Source of the DNA: a bacterium TMED88
GTDB taxonomy: Bacteria; Myxococcota_A; UBA9160; UBA4427
Length of the DNA: 43,161 nucleotides
Direction: 5' to 3'
Assembly: GCA_002171515.1 (NCBI GenBank)
Contig: NHEP01000258.1
Location: 1-43,161 of the forward strand
The notes below the pieces were generated by a model. It saw only the letters and a program-made list of their open reading frames with translations. It was not told the DNA's origin and did no database searches. Numbering within the stretch: position 1 is the first letter of the stretch; each line of letters opens with the position of its first letter. Position numbers and translations under genes: made by a program. This document shows positions 42,335 through 43,161 of the stretch, in pieces.

Positions 42335-43161
42335 ATGGAACTCCTTCACCGCCTTCGGGTCTTTTTGCTCCCCACGATTTTCGGATTGTTTCTCGGGTCC
42401 TGGGCTTTGTACTGGTGGGTCTCTCCCGCATTCGAATGGCTCGCGATCGCGATGATCCCAGTGGCCCTCCTGGCCCTCTACGACCGACTCCAACGCAAAC
42501 ACTCCGTCATGCGGAACTACCCCCTCCTTGGCCGGATGCGTTACCTCATCGAAGCGCTTGGGCCCGAGCTTCATCAGTACGTGGTCGAAAGCAATACCAG
42601 CGGGCGGCCCTTCGATCGAGACCAGCGCGACATCATGTATCGGCGCGCAAAGGGCATCACGGCAGTCAAGCCCTTCGGAACCGAACAGGATGTCTACTCC
42701 GAAGGCTACGGGTTCATTAGTCATTCGACCGATCCGGTGCCGGTCCCCGAGGACCCAGGACGTAATGCCCGACTCAGTATCGGCGGCTCTGAATGTACGG
42801 CCCCCTATAGCGCCTCGGTGGTCAACGCCTCAGCCATGAGTTTCGGCGCACTCTCAGCCCACGCGGTGCTGGCCATCGGCCAAGGCGCTAAAAAAGGAGG
42901 CTTTGCTCAGAACACGGGGGAAGGCGGCTTCAGTCGGTATCACCGAAAGGCTGGAGCAGACATCATTTGGCAAGTTGGCACCGGCTATTTCGGCTGCCGC
43001 ACGCCAGACGGTCACTTCGATGCGGACCGTTTCCAAGAAAATGCTCAGGTCGAGTCGGTCAAGATGATCGAACTAAAGGTTTCCCAGGGCGCAAAACCTG
43101 GTCACGGCGGCGTGCTGCCCGCCGCCAAAGTGTCTGAGGAGATTGCAGAAGCCCGCGGCAT
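42335..43161 (+). CDS. FMN-binding glutamate-synthase-family protein (3' partial)
   Basis: The frame runs off the window end; 275 residues are visible of an expected 500 or more. From the ATG at 42335 (GAGG about 9 bases upstream; ATG 42317 is an alternative) come two membrane-type segments (VFLLPTIFGLFLGSWALYWW and WLAIAMIPVALLALY, about 9-50). The catalytic barrel of the stand-alone glutamate synthase domain begins near residue 165: VVNASAMSFGALSAHAVLAI, KKGGFAQNTGEGGFSRYH, and SQGAKPGHGGVLPAAKV. These membrane-tethered proteins bind FMN and an Fe-S cluster, but many lack the GATase half and their reaction is not established. Confidence 0.92.
   Translation, partial: MELLHRLRVFLLPTIFGLFLGSWALYWWVSPAFEWLAIAMIPVALLALYDRLQRKHSVMRNYPLLGRMRYLIEALGPELHQYVVESNTSGRPFDRDQRDIMYRRAKGITAVKPFGTEQDVYSEGYGFISHSTDPVPVPEDPGRNARLSIGGSECTAPYSASVVNASAMSFGALSAHAVLAIGQGAKKGGFAQNTGEGGFSRYHRKAGADIIWQVGTGYFGCRTPDGHFDADRFQENAQVESVKMIELKVSQGAKPGHGGVLPAAKVSEEIAEARG

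Noticed and set aside
1..43161. CRISPR arrays, tRNA/rRNA genes, insertion sequences, integrase or phage genes
   Set aside because: No spaced direct repeats, cloverleaf-like sequences, transposase motifs or terminal inverted repeats were noticed on reading both strands; a dedicated tRNA scan was not possible.

Overview
The window is a gene-dense stretch of a moderately GC-rich, Gram-negative bacterial genome. The Gram-negative call rests on predicted lipoproteins, an outer-membrane beta-barrel protein and PqiA/PqiB-type envelope proteins. The mix of paired acyl-CoA dehydrogenases, class III CoA transferases, MaoC hydratases, many luciferase-like (LLM) oxidoreductases and a UGA-recoded selenoprotein resembles the versatile 'deltaproteobacterial' or Binatota-like groups. 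No rRNA or universal marker gene is present, so this placement is a guess. I saw no tRNA, rRNA, CRISPR array, insertion sequence or phage gene, and no gene-free stretch exceeds 300 bases.

Region 1 (1-17.4 kb) looks like an oxidative catabolic island. It starts with two acyl-CoA dehydrogenases (the first cut by the window edge). A minus-strand block follows: a MenB-type crotonase, a phosphotransferase, an LLM oxidoreductase of the MSMEG_2249 type, an aldehyde dehydrogenase and, behind its own terminator, another LLM gene. A TetR regulator gene starts a plus-strand unit: TetR, a three-domain FadH/TMADH-like flavoenzyme, an LLM oxidoreductase and a ketosteroid-dehydrogenase-like flavoprotein. 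A minus-strand unit with a second FadH/TMADH-like enzyme and two LLM genes converges on it at about 13.5 kb. The probable substrate is a steroid-, bile-acid- or terpenoid-like CoA ester; this is inference.

Region 2 (17.6-28.3 kb) is mostly envelope and stress functions: a LamG lipoprotein, an aldose epimerase, a VIT1/CCC1 ion transporter, a double UspA protein, an unknown exported protein, a poly-gamma-glutamate-hydrolase-like protein, two DevC-like ABC permeases without their partners, an alkaline-phosphatase-superfamily lipoprotein and a coiled-coil plus beta-barrel protein.

Region 3 (28.5-34 kb) returns to acyl-CoA chemistry: a split MaoC hydratase pair, a fused double CoA transferase and a third CoA transferase. 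Between them is an exported protein carrying six tandem 11-residue repeats.

Region 4 (34-43 kb) holds the most interesting gene, a GrdB/PrdB-family selenoprotein with an in-frame UGA (34470-34472), a U-x-x-C motif and a SECIS-like hairpin just after the UGA. It lies downstream of a translationally coupled ndh-pqiA-pqiB set, where the MCE protein is shortened to two domains. An SDR, a GT-C glycosyltransferase, a small lipoprotein, a DedA protein and the start of an FMN-binding glutamate-synthase-family protein complete the window.
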